Below the pieces are notes generated by a model, which was given only the letters and a program-made list of their open reading frames with translations, did no database searches and was not told the DNA's origin. Source: Dokdonella sp. (GTDB lineage Bacteria; Pseudomonadota; Gammaproteobacteria; Xanthomonadales; Rhodanobacteraceae). Taken from it: a stretch of 64,000 bases of DNA. The DNA is taken from positions 24,992-88,991 of the forward strand of contig NZ_JAHCAP010000013.1 of NCBI RefSeq assembly GCF_019634815.1. Direction: 5' to 3'. The position numbers and the translations under genes were made by a program. Shown piece by piece: positions 9,101-17,400 of the stretch. How positions within the stretch are numbered: the first letter of the stretch is position 1; each line of letters begins with the position of its first letter.

Positions 9101-9394
9101 CCGATCGACGTCGTGCTGGATGGTCGCGCCGCCGACGGCGGTGGCTTCCGTGTCGAACGGCTCAATCTCGGCAGTCCGCGCCTGCGTCTGGTCTCGAGTA
9201 CGCGCGATGGCATCGAGACGGCAAGCGCCTGGTCTGCGCCCAAGGGCGAGTCGCTGCTGTTGGGTCTGGCCAGCGCGGCAGGGCAAAACGCCGTCTTGCT
9301 GGAAGGCGTGGAAGGTGGCCTCTCGATTCCGCTCGCCGCTGGCAGCAAACCGGCTTATCGCATCAGTCTGGCAGGTGGTCACTGCCAGCCGTGA
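6119..9394 (+). CDS. Large secreted beta-helix protein with choice-of-anchor Q domain and tandem repeats
   Basis: About 1091 residues. A signal peptide (KRTITQSGLLLAGLVLGAGWVHA) is followed by a right-handed beta-helix-like region (residues about 30-280, many short GG and N/S-rich turns). A choice-of-anchor-Q-like segment follows (PRLGTLADNGGPT, CDIGAVEY), then a bacterial-repeat-type domain, then four 75-residue repeats (VTPSVIGGHGTISPDT, QFTLAPETNYH). After these come a DUF11-like domain (residues about 825-945, VVTVTNDGSGDANG) and a C-terminal domain. Secreted adhesin or surface protein is the likeliest role. Two ATGs, 6116 and 6119, lie behind AGGGG (6108-6112); 6119 has the better spacing. 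A bidirectional terminator follows. Confidence 0.85.
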   Translation: MKRTITQSGLLLAGLVLGAGWVHAGEVSNLNASGPGSLRAVVASGGVVTFASGLSGTIDLGGSAITVPNGTSIQGPGASSLVVQGGNDRAFNIAAGATVTISGLRISGSNVGSGLTGGAIKNAGVLTLNDMALQGNSAGDAGGAIFNSGQLTIRRSLLAGNYLADTTCASGGAIRSQGPGSSLTIESSTITTNAADSCSGGGIGFNNGSASITASTITGNSAGASGGNVYKGSSAAILMLTSSVIADGSAPINPDLHGAAGGMTSGGYNLVRNRGDSAGYIASDLANGTDPRLGTLADNGGPTYTRLPQADSVLLDKYSAACVNSDQRGVTRPQGASCDIGAVEYRLDPLTVQVAGNGKVSAGANPVPVSGSIANCAGTCTATYDGEGATPASVTLTATPDAGYRLSGWGGACSGSAPTAVVAMGGARTCTASFEPAVATVTPSVIGGHGTISPDTEQQVNIGQTLQFTLAPETNYHIASVGGSCGGSLSGNVYTTAAVNGDCSVEAHFAIDQHTVTPSVIGGHGTISPDTAQLVDHGATIQFTLAPETNYHVASVGGSCGGSLNGNLYTTAVVTGNCSVEAHFTIDQHTVTPSVIGGHGTISPDTAQLVDHGATIQFTLAPETNYHVASVGGSCDGSLSGNVYTTAAVNADCSVEAHFTIDQHTVTPSVIGGHGTISPDTAQLVDHGATIQFTLAADPHYHLVNVDGSCNGSLNGDLYTTDAVTADCTVQAHFAINTYTIGGSVSGLIGSAMVLKLNGDQDLLISGNGSFTFASAIDDLSPWAVTVVQQPVSPNQRCTISNDSGTLDGANVSDVQVQCEAPVPHLVVSVTDSREYARYGMLLDYVVTVTNDGSGDANGITVQALPSDQLDATAMTWVCYGADATAHCTDSGSGAFSDSAVDLPIGRTLTWLVSAPVRNDAPGPGADFTIEAGAGVSASDSNILVLLRTGFDVPYGDGAERAGEGSACQAPLAASALLDASSTYVFELPAAVSGPIDVVLDGRAADGGGFRVERLNLGSPRLRLVSSTRDGIETASAWSAPKGESLLLGLASAAGQNAVLLEGVEGGLSIPLAAGSKPAYRISLAGGHCQP
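7436..8335 (+). repeat. Exact-period 225-bp tandem repeat, four units, in frame
   Basis: Units start at 7436, 7661, 7886 and 8111, each beginning ACGGTCACGCCGAGCGTGAT. The spacing is exactly 225 bp (75 codons) each time. Units 2 and 3 are nearly identical at DNA level; unit 1 differs early and unit 4 differs in its second half. Each encodes a small beta-rich domain with a conserved pair of cysteines. Near-identity at silent sites indicates recent duplication or conversion, so the copy number may vary among strains. Confidence 0.92.
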
Positions 9395-9416
9395 TGCGGG
9401 AATTCGCTTGGAGATG

Positions 9417-9442
9417 AAAAAGCGGGCTGCGGCCCGCTTTTT
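9417..9442. terminator. Bidirectional rho-independent terminator
   Basis: AAAAAGCGGGC (9417-9427) and GCCCGCTTTTT (9432-9442) are perfect reverse complements around the loop TGCG. This gives a stem with a T run on both strands. It lies between two convergent genes and should end both transcripts; its last base touches the stop codon of the minus-strand gene. Confidence 0.9.
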
Positions 9443-10146
9443 CATTGCGCCTTCGGCAGGGCATCGAGGCGCACGATGCGGCGCGAGGTTTCGCCGTTGC
9501 GCACAATCGTGAGCGTGAGTGCCTTGCCGACATTCGCGCGCAGCAAGGCCTCGAAAGCCGCCTTGTCGGCGATCGGTTTGCCGCCCGCGGCGGTCACGAA
9601 ATCGCCGGCCAGAAGATTGGCGCGTGCTGCGGCGCTGCCCTTGATGACGCCACCGATCTGAACGCCGCTGCCGCCGAGTGACTTGCGTTCGGCGGCGGCG
9701 AGGTCGCGAAATGATGCGCCGAAGGAAAAGCGAAAGCGCACGTGGAAGTCGGCCCGCCAGACCTCGTCCACACTGGCGGCATCGGGCGCATGCACGACGA
9801 CCCTTTCCGCGCCGATGGCGCGTGCCTGCGCCGCGAGTCGCGTCTCGACCTCGGCCTGGTTGTCGCGCCAGACACAACGGGCGATGCGCATGTAGCCATC
9901 TTCGAACAGGCGGCCCGGACTGGCGGTCGCCGCGCTGTCGGTTTCGATCGAAACGGCGCCCCCCGCTGCGTTGGCGCGCAGTCGCGCGACTTCGTCGGGG
10001 TGTCGATCTCGCGTGCATTGCAGGTCGCTCCCGGCAGGCTGGCTCGACGAGTCGCTTTCGCCCGGGCGCGGGCCCAGCTGCACACAGGCTCCGACAAGAC
10101 TGGCGAGCGCGAGAACCAGCGGCAGGCGCAGGGGACGAGTGGGCAT
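9442..10146 (-). CDS. PDZ-domain lipoprotein
   Basis: A 234-residue protein with a lipoprotein signal ending in LASLVGAC (Cys about residue 19), so it is probably anchored in the membrane facing the periplasm. The C-terminal 75 residues form a PDZ domain (SGVQIGGVIKGSAAARANLLAGD, then VTAAGGKPI, then LTLTIVRNG). The middle part (residues about 35-150) is not recognised. No protease catalytic domain is present, so it may bind C-terminal tails rather than cleave. The frame is open to 10287; ATG 10146 has AAGGA upstream and gives the lipoprotein start. Confidence 0.8.
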   Translation of the reverse strand: MPTRPLRLPLVLALASLVGACVQLGPRPGESDSSSQPAGSDLQCTRDRHPDEVARLRANAAGGAVSIETDSAATASPGRLFEDGYMRIARCVWRDNQAEVETRLAAQARAIGAERVVVHAPDAASVDEVWRADFHVRFRFSFGASFRDLAAAERKSLGGSGVQIGGVIKGSAAARANLLAGDFVTAAGGKPIADKAAFEALLRANVGKALTLTIVRNGETSRRIVRLDALPKAQ

Positions 10147-10270
10147 CGGTGCATCCTTGGTCGCGGCATGCGCAGAAGCACGAGTGTGCAACATTTCGTG
10201 TCCTTGCCGCTGCGCACGCGCTGCGCGCTCGCCATCGGCTAGCATGCGCCGCCTTCGACGTGGGGGACTC

Positions 10271-12043
10271 ATGGGCATCCTTCGCATCTATCTGCGCGTG
10301 ATCGCGCTGCTTGCTCCCGAGAAATGGCTGGCGGCAACACTTGCCGTAGCCAATCTGGCATTGGCCGGCGTGTATTTCCTCGAGCCGTGGTTGTTCGGGC
10401 GCGTCGTCGATGCCTTGTCATCGACGGACAAGCACGCAGTGTGGCGCCTGATCTGGAGTTGGGCAGGCGTCGGGCTTGGCGGCGTCATCGCGAGCGTGTG
10501 GGTGTCTCTGTACGCGGATCGCCTTGCCCATCGCCGGCGCCAGGCCGCAATCGCCTATTTTTTCGAGCACGCGATCGCCTTGCCGCTGTCTTTCCACGGC
10601 CAGCATCACACCGGTCGCCTGCTGCGCATCATGCACGGCGGCACCAGCAACCTGTTCCACTTGTGGCTGGGCTTTTTCCGCGAGCATCTCGCTACCTTGC
10701 TCGCGATTGTGGTGATGGTGCCGCTGGCGCTGCACATCAACTGGAAGCTGGCCCTGCTCATGATCACGCTGATGGCAAGCTTCGCCACCTTCAACGCGAT
10801 CGCGATGCGCAAGACACACAAGGCGCAAGGCGAGGTCGAGGAATTGCACCATGCCATTTCCGAACGTGCCGGCGATGTGTTCGGCAATGTGCTGGTGGTG
10901 CAGAGCTTCACACGCCTGGCTGCCGAGGCGGCGGCGATCCGCGAGATGATGCGACGGGCGCTGGCAGCGCAGTATCCGGTGCTGCGCGGCTGGGCCTGGC
11001 TGTCGGTTGCGAACCGCGCCGCCAGCACCCTGACGATCGTGGCGATCTTCGCGCTGGGCGCCTCGCTCAACGTCAAGGGTGAGGTCACGGTGGGGAACAT
11101 CGTGAGCTTCGTCGGTTTCGCGATGATGCTGATCGGCCGGCTCGAACAGTTTGCCGGTTTCATTTCCGGCTTGTTCTTCCAGGGACATTCCTTGCGCGAT
11201 TTCTTCGCGGTGCTCGATGCGCCGGTGATGCGCGAGGACAACCCGGATGCGCCCGACCTGCCCGTGGTGCGCGGCGAGGTGGCGTTCGAGAACGTCTCGT
11301 TCGGCTATGACGCCACCCACCCGGCGCTCAGGAACCTCAGCTTTCGCGTGCGCGCGGGCGGCACGGTGGCGCTGGTCGGGCCGACCGGTGCGGGCAAGAC
11401 CACGGCGCTCAGTCTGCTGTATCGCGCCTGGGATCCGGATGGCGGACGCATCACCATCGACGGCATCGACATCCGCAGCGTGAAGCTCGCATCCTTGCGC
11501 CGCGCGATCGCGGTGGTGTTCCAGGATCCGGGCCTGTTTTATCGCTCGATTGCCGACAACCTGCGCATCGGTGATCCCGACGCGACGCAGGAAGAGCTCG
11601 AGGCCGCCGCGCGCGCGGCCGAGGCGCATGATTTCGTGGTGGTCAAACCCGAGGGCTATGCGACTGTGGTGGCCGAGCGCGGGCGCTCGCTCTCGGGCGG
11701 TGAACGCCAGCGCCTGTCGATTGCGCGTGCAATGCTCAAGGACGCGCCGATCCTGATTCTCGACGAGGCGACCAGCGCGCTCGACAACGCCACCGAGGCG
11801 CGCGTCCAGCGTGCGCTCAACAAGCTCACCGCGCAGCGCACGACCTTCGTGATCGCGCATCGCCTGACGACGGTGCGCAATGCCGATCTCATCCTCGTGC
11901 TCAAGGACGGTGAACTGGTCGAGCAGGGACGCTACGCGGAACTCGTCGCGCAGGGCGGGCTGTTTGCCGAACTCGATGGGCAAGGGCGCTTCGTCGAGGA
12001 TGCGGTCGAGGACGCGCAAGCCATGCCAGCCACGCTTGACTGA
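10271..12043 (+). CDS. ndvA: Glucan exporter-type ABC transporter, fused permease and ATPase
   Basis: A 590-residue half-transporter with an N-terminal exporter membrane domain (about six helices, residues 20-300) fused to an ATPase domain. The ATPase has Walker A GPTGAGKT (370-377), signature LSGGE (474-478), Walker B ILILDEA and the H-loop FVIAHRLTT. The N-terminus (LRIYLRVIALLAPEKW, EPWLFGRVVDAL) resembles NdvA/ChvA, which export cyclic beta-1,2-glucan. No glucan synthase gene (ndvB) is in the window, so the substrate is inferred. ATG 10271 follows GGGGGA; the frame is open from 9971 inside the opposite-strand gene. It converges with pbpC with only 8 bp between them. Confidence 0.85.
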   Translation: MGILRIYLRVIALLAPEKWLAATLAVANLALAGVYFLEPWLFGRVVDALSSTDKHAVWRLIWSWAGVGLGGVIASVWVSLYADRLAHRRRQAAIAYFFEHAIALPLSFHGQHHTGRLLRIMHGGTSNLFHLWLGFFREHLATLLAIVVMVPLALHINWKLALLMITLMASFATFNAIAMRKTHKAQGEVEELHHAISERAGDVFGNVLVVQSFTRLAAEAAAIREMMRRALAAQYPVLRGWAWLSVANRAASTLTIVAIFALGASLNVKGEVTVGNIVSFVGFAMMLIGRLEQFAGFISGLFFQGHSLRDFFAVLDAPVMREDNPDAPDLPVVRGEVAFENVSFGYDATHPALRNLSFRVRAGGTVALVGPTGAGKTTALSLLYRAWDPDGGRITIDGIDIRSVKLASLRRAIAVVFQDPGLFYRSIADNLRIGDPDATQEELEAAARAAEAHDFVVVKPEGYATVVAERGRSLSGGERQRLSIARAMLKDAPILILDEATSALDNATEARVQRALNKLTAQRTTFVIAHRLTTVRNADLILVLKDGELVEQGRYAELVAQGGLFAELDGQGRFVEDAVEDAQAMPATLD

Positions 12044-12051
12044 AGCCGGCT

Positions 12052-14400
12052 TCAGCGCAACACGCGGATCCGGACCTGTGCATAGCCGCCGCCCTTGGCG
12101 AGCGCGGTGATCGTCTGCGGGCCGGTCTCTGGAAACTTCTGTTCGAGCGTTGCGTTGGCCTGCGTGCTGCCCACCAGGCGGCCGTTGATGAGCCACAGCA
12201 CCTCGTCGCGCGCGCCGAGTGCTCGCAGGCGCAGCGTGGCCGGAGTGTTGCTGTTGGGCGCGCGCGCAATCGCCGCGCCATCGGCGACGCCGTCGATGCG
12301 CAGGTTTTGCAGCGCATCCAGGCCATCGTCATCGCAATCCCTGGCCAGTGGCGGCAAGCTCGCGCGCCGGCGCAGCTCGCGCGACAACCACGGATAGGCA
12401 AGTGCGGGCCAGCGGGCGATTTCGATCGTGCGTTCGGTCTTGCGCGTGCAGGTCGCGCTCAGACGTGCGCCGCTGCGGTCATCCACGCGCAACTGCAACA
12501 GGCCCGCATGCCAGGCAAGCGCATCACGCTCGGGCAAGGTTGGTGGTATCACGCCGTCGAGTACCCAGGCAGTTTTCTTCATGTGGCACAGGTCGCTGCG
12601 CGCAGGATCAAAGGCGAGGCCGAGCGGCCAGCAGATCTCGACTTCGCTCACGCTCGCTGGCGGCGGCGAGGGCGTGGCCGATATCGCCGCACGCGGCAGG
12701 CTGTCGATCGTCTGGAACAGCAGCGGCAAGGCAGTGACGGCACCGTACTGGCCGGGCATCGGCGTGCCGTCGGGCCTGCCGATCCACACCGCGACCGTGT
12801 AGGCGCGCGTCGCGCCGACGGCCCACGCATCGCGGAAGCCGTAGCTGGTGCCGGTCTTCCACGCCACGCGCGGGCGCGCGCCGGGATCGAAGGTGCCCGG
12901 CGCATATCCGGGTCGTGGATGGGCTTCGAGGATGTCGCGCACGATCCACGCTGCGCCCGCCGACATCAGGCGGCGTTCGACCAGTGGTTCGTCGCGGTCA
13001 TAGCGCACGCGGGCGGCGATACCTCCGCGATTGAACGCGCTATAGGCGCCGACCAGGTCTTCCATGCGCACACCGACACCGCCGAGAATGATCGGCAGGC
13101 TCGGCATCACCCCGCGTGGCAACTTCAGGTCGAGGCCGGCATTGGCGAGCCGTGCCACGAAGCGGCCAGGCCCGACACGATCGAGCAGGTCGACGGCAGG
13201 CACGTTGAGTGACAAACGCAAGGCCTCGGCGGCGCCGATCGGGCCGTTGTAGGCGCCGTCGAAATTGCCGGGCCGGTAATCGCCGAAGGATTGCGGCGCA
13301 TCGATCAACAGGCTTTCCGAATCGATCAAGCCGTCATCGAGTGCGAGCGCATACAGAAATGGCTTTAGGGTCGAACCAGGCGAGCGGTCGGCGCGCACCA
13401 TGTCGACATGCCCAAGGCGCTGTTCGTCGGCAAACACCGCCGAACCGACATAGCCACGCGCTTCGAGTGTCGTGTTGTCGACCACCAGCAAGGCCGCCGA
13501 CGTGCGCGCGGGCAGGCGCGACAGGTAGTCGCCCACGCGCGCTTCGAGCATGCGCTGCAGCGAGGCATCGATCGTGGTGGTGATGCGCCGTGCCTTCGGT
13601 TGCTCCAGATGCAGGCGCTCGGCGAGCAGGGCGGCGAGCATCGGCGGATGCAGGGTGCGCGCGGCCACCGACTCGATCATTGCGTCGTGCACTTGCTCTC
13701 GGCTCCACACGCCAAGGTCGGCCATGCGCGTGAGTACCTTGTCGCGCGCGACCTGCGCCGCAGCCGGATTGCGATCCGGGCGCAGGCGGCTGGGCATCTG
13801 CGGCAGTACCGTGAGCAAGGCTGCTTCGGCGTGCGACAGACGCGATGCGGGTTTGCCCAGATAAGCCCATGAGGCCGCCTCGACCCCTTCGAGCGTGCCG
13901 CCGAACGGTGCCCGATCCAGATACAGGGTGAGGATTTCGCGCTTGGACAGATGGGCTTCGAGTTGCAGTGCGCGCAGCATCTGCAGCAACTTGCCGCCGA
14001 AGCTGTGCGGTGTGCCATCGAGGATGCGCGCGACCTGCATGGTCAGGGTGGAACCACCCGAGATCAGGCGCCGATGGCTGATCCATTGCCCGAGCGCGCG
14101 CAGCATTGCCAGGGGATTGACCCCGGGGTGTCGGTAGAACCAGCGATCCTCGTAAGTGAGCAAGGCTTCGATGTAGAGCGGAGATACGTCCTCGATGCGG
14201 ACGGGATAGCGCCACACGCCATCGCGGTCGGGAAACGCGCGCAGCGGCGACCCATCGCGGGCGAGCACGACCGTGCTGCCGCTGCCCTGCGCCGGAAGGG
14301 GCAAGGGAAACAGGCGGTCGAGCACAAGCGCGAGCAGCAGCAGGATGCCGCTTGCGATCAAGAAACTTCGCAGCCAGCGGCGCAGGCGCTGCGTCTTCAT
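12052..14400 (-). CDS. pbpC: Penicillin-binding protein 1C
   Basis: A 782-residue bifunctional peptidoglycan synthase: one N-terminal membrane helix, a glycosyltransferase domain (EDRWFYRHPGVNP, catalytic Glu about residue 84), a transpeptidase domain with SxxK as STLK (Ser about 343) and KTGTS (about 515), and the C-terminal PBP1C-specific domain. It follows the alpha-2-macroglobulin gene on the same strand by 85 bp. That pair (yfhM-pbpC in E. coli) is widely conserved and is thought to protect and repair the cell wall when the outer membrane is breached. Confidence 0.95.
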   Translation of the reverse strand: MKTQRLRRWLRSFLIASGILLLLALVLDRLFPLPLPAQGSGSTVVLARDGSPLRAFPDRDGVWRYPVRIEDVSPLYIEALLTYEDRWFYRHPGVNPLAMLRALGQWISHRRLISGGSTLTMQVARILDGTPHSFGGKLLQMLRALQLEAHLSKREILTLYLDRAPFGGTLEGVEAASWAYLGKPASRLSHAEAALLTVLPQMPSRLRPDRNPAAAQVARDKVLTRMADLGVWSREQVHDAMIESVAARTLHPPMLAALLAERLHLEQPKARRITTTIDASLQRMLEARVGDYLSRLPARTSAALLVVDNTTLEARGYVGSAVFADEQRLGHVDMVRADRSPGSTLKPFLYALALDDGLIDSESLLIDAPQSFGDYRPGNFDGAYNGPIGAAEALRLSLNVPAVDLLDRVGPGRFVARLANAGLDLKLPRGVMPSLPIILGGVGVRMEDLVGAYSAFNRGGIAARVRYDRDEPLVERRLMSAGAAWIVRDILEAHPRPGYAPGTFDPGARPRVAWKTGTSYGFRDAWAVGATRAYTVAVWIGRPDGTPMPGQYGAVTALPLLFQTIDSLPRAAISATPSPPPASVSEVEICWPLGLAFDPARSDLCHMKKTAWVLDGVIPPTLPERDALAWHAGLLQLRVDDRSGARLSATCTRKTERTIEIARWPALAYPWLSRELRRRASLPPLARDCDDDGLDALQNLRIDGVADGAAIARAPNSNTPATLRLRALGARDEVLWLINGRLVGSTQANATLEQKFPETGPQTITALAKGGGYAQVRIRVLR

Positions 14401-14439
14401 CGTTGCCTCAAGCGATCGCCGTCAGATCAACTTCGCGCA

Positions 14440-14465
14440 GCGCCCCGCAAGATCGTGCGGGGCGC
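14440..14465 (-). terminator. Hairpin between the alpha-2-macroglobulin gene and pbpC
   Basis: GCGCCCCGC (14440-14448) pairs exactly with GCGGGGCGC (14457-14465). It lies just after the macroglobulin stop codon in the direction of transcription but lacks a T tract. It may act as partial termination or mRNA 3'-end protection rather than a full terminator. Confidence 0.35.
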
Positions 14466-14485
14466 CGCCTGTCCGCCATGCGGGC

Positions 14486-17400
14486 TCAGGGTTCGACCAC
14501 CGTGAGTGTGGCCGGCGTGCTCTTGCCGATACCGCGAATTTGCGGCCGGTACATGTCTTCGACCAGCGGCGGCGGCATCTGGAAGGTGCCCGGGCTGACT
14601 GCGCGCACGAGATAGAACACATGCGCCTTCTGCCCCTTGTGCAGATTCAGTGCTGCCACATAGCGGTCGTCGCGGAACTCCTCGTGGCGCACGTCGGCGG
14701 CCTGGGCGCGGTCGCTGATGCTGATGCCGTCGACGACCACGTCCACCCACTGCTTGGCGTCGGTGAGGTTGAAGTTCTCGATCTCCAGACCACCCGGCAA
14801 CAGATCGGTGAGCAGAGCGTCGGGCATTTCCTCGCGCGCGTCGATACGCAGGCCGATGATGAGACTGTCGCCCTCCTTGAGTGGCGCCGGTTCCCACGGC
14901 TTGCCATCGAGCGTGTAAATGCTGCGCGTGATCGCCACGTACTTGTCTTCGGCTGCTGGCGCGGTGCGCGGCACGCCGGCGACGTCGATACTCGCATACA
15001 GCGGCAGGTCACCCTGCGGCATGAAGCGCGCGCCGGCGGCGAGGTCGCTGGCGCTGAAGCGATGGCTCCACAGTCGGTCCGGACTGATCTGCGTGGTGGT
15101 CGCGCCGACTGCGAGCGCGCCGGAAACGACCTTGTCGCCATCGTCGATGAGCGCCTTGCCCAGCCGCGCCACCGCGATCTGTTCCTGCGTGCTGTAGTAA
15201 TGCCACTTCTGTTCGTTGCTCGAGGTGATCGAGCGCGCAAGGTCGAATACGCGGGCCTCGTATTCAGGCTTGGATAGCTGGTACCTGTGGGCAAGCGCGA
15301 TCATCAGCGCGGTGTCACGCAGATCCGAACCATAGTCGCCCAGATACCACGGACGTTCGACCTTCTTGGCGAATGCTTCCTCGATCGCCTTCTGCGCGCG
15401 TGGCGCATCCCCCATGAGCTTGAGGGCAATGCCCAGGTGCACCAACGGAAGCGCGGTCAGCGACTTGCCGCGGTCGTTGTCGAACAGGGCGCGCAGCGTG
15501 CCCAGTGGTGCGCGGTTGACGCGCGCGAGCACGTATCCGGCATAGGCCTGGTTGGCAAAGCGCAGGTGTTCGCTGTGCTCGTAACCATAGAAGGTGGTGC
15601 CGCCCGAAAGCAGGTCATCATTGAGGCGCTTGAGCGCCTTCTGCAGCACCTCGTCGGGAACGAGGAAGCCGTCGTCCCGTGCGTCTTCGAGAAATTCAAC
15701 CACGTAGGGCGTGATGAACTCGTTGACGTAACTGTCGCCGCCCCACATCGAGAAATTGCCGTTGGAAATCTGCATCGACGAGATGCGACCGATCGCGCCA
15801 TCGACGCGGGCCTTGCGTTCGCCGTCCGGCAGGGCAGCGGTGTGCAGGTTCTGCGCAAGCTTGCTGTCGAGCAACAGGTTGCCATAGCCCTTGCTGGTGG
15901 TCTGCTCGATGCAGCCGTAGGGATAGTCGAGCAGGTTGCGCAGCACGGTCGCGAAGGGCAGTGGCGGCAGGCTCGATACGGTCAGGCGTGCGATCGCGGA
16001 GTCGGGCAGCAGGCCTTCGATCGCGCTGCTGCCGACAGTGAGCGCTTCGAGCCGGTCGAGCTGGCGCGCGTTCGAGCGCATCACGCTCGGCCAGGCCGCG
16101 CGCACGACCATTTCGAAATGACGATCGACCTTGATGTCGCCACCCGTGGCCAGCACGCGGATCTTGCCCACGCCATAGCCGTTCAAGGCCGTGAGCGGGA
16201 AGTTGAGCGTGGTCTTGGCACCGTCTTCGAGTTTGACCTTGCGCTCGCCCTGGGCGATCGACAGCGGTTTATCGGCACTGACCTTGACTGCGAATTCACG
16301 CGCATTGCCGGAGAAGTTCTGCAGATCGAGCGTGAGGCTCGACTTGTCGCCCGGCGCGAGCACGCGCGGAGTGGAAATCTCGGCGACCAACGGTGCGCGC
16401 ACGATCGTTTCGGTATCGGATCCGCCGTACTGGTTCTCGCCAAACACGAGCGCGGTGACGCGCACGGTGCCGTTGAAGTCGGGCATCTTGAGCGCGACCT
16501 TGGCGTCGCCCTTGGCATCGAGTGCGACCACACCGGAGAACAAGTCGACGGTGAGCACTTTGGCGGTGGGACGGCGCGCCTGCGGCAGCGGGCCGAGTGC
16601 CATGTCGCCGCCATAGCGCAGTCGCGCGGTGGCGCCGTCAAAGCTCTCGATGATCCGCGCGTACAGATCGTAGGCGTCGACGCCGAGCGCGCGCTGGGCA
16701 AAGAACCAGGCGTTGGCATCGGGGCGCTGGAAGCGGGTGATGTTGAGGATTCCGACATCGACCGCCGATACCGTGACGTAGGCCTTCTTGCCTGCCAGCG
16801 CCGGCGCCTTGACCGTGATCGGCAGGTCGGTTTCCGGTTTCATCTGCTTGGGCGCGTCGATTGCCACGTCGATCTTGCGATCGCTGCGGTCCATCTTCAC
16901 CCAGGCTTCGCCGACCGCGCGGGCCGGAGTGATCTTCTCGGCCGCCGAGCCGCCGCGGAACACCAGGGCGGTGACATAGACATCGTGGCGGTCCCAGTCC
17001 TTGGTGACCGGAATTTCGAAGGTCGCGCCGGGGCGTGCGTCGATGTTCCTGGTGTAGAGCAAGTGATCGGATTCGACCAGCAGCATGCCCGGGCCGGCCT
17101 GCGGCGGCGTCACGGTGACCTTGAGCGTGTCACCGGCGCGGTAGGAGGCCTTGTCGAGCGAGAGCTTGACCTTGTCGGGGCGTGCCTCCTTGCCGCGGTT
17201 GTCGTCGTCCCAGCTCCAGCCGGCATGGAACGGAAGGCGCATGGTCAGTTGGGTGGCCGGGTCAAACACTTCGAGACGGTAGTTGCCCCAGTCGACCGAA
17301 ACGTCGAACTTCACGGCCTTGCCTGCCTCGGCGGTGATTTCGCGCTTCTCGGATTCCTCGAAGCGTTGGACGTAGTCGAAGTGCCAGCCGCTTTCCCTGT

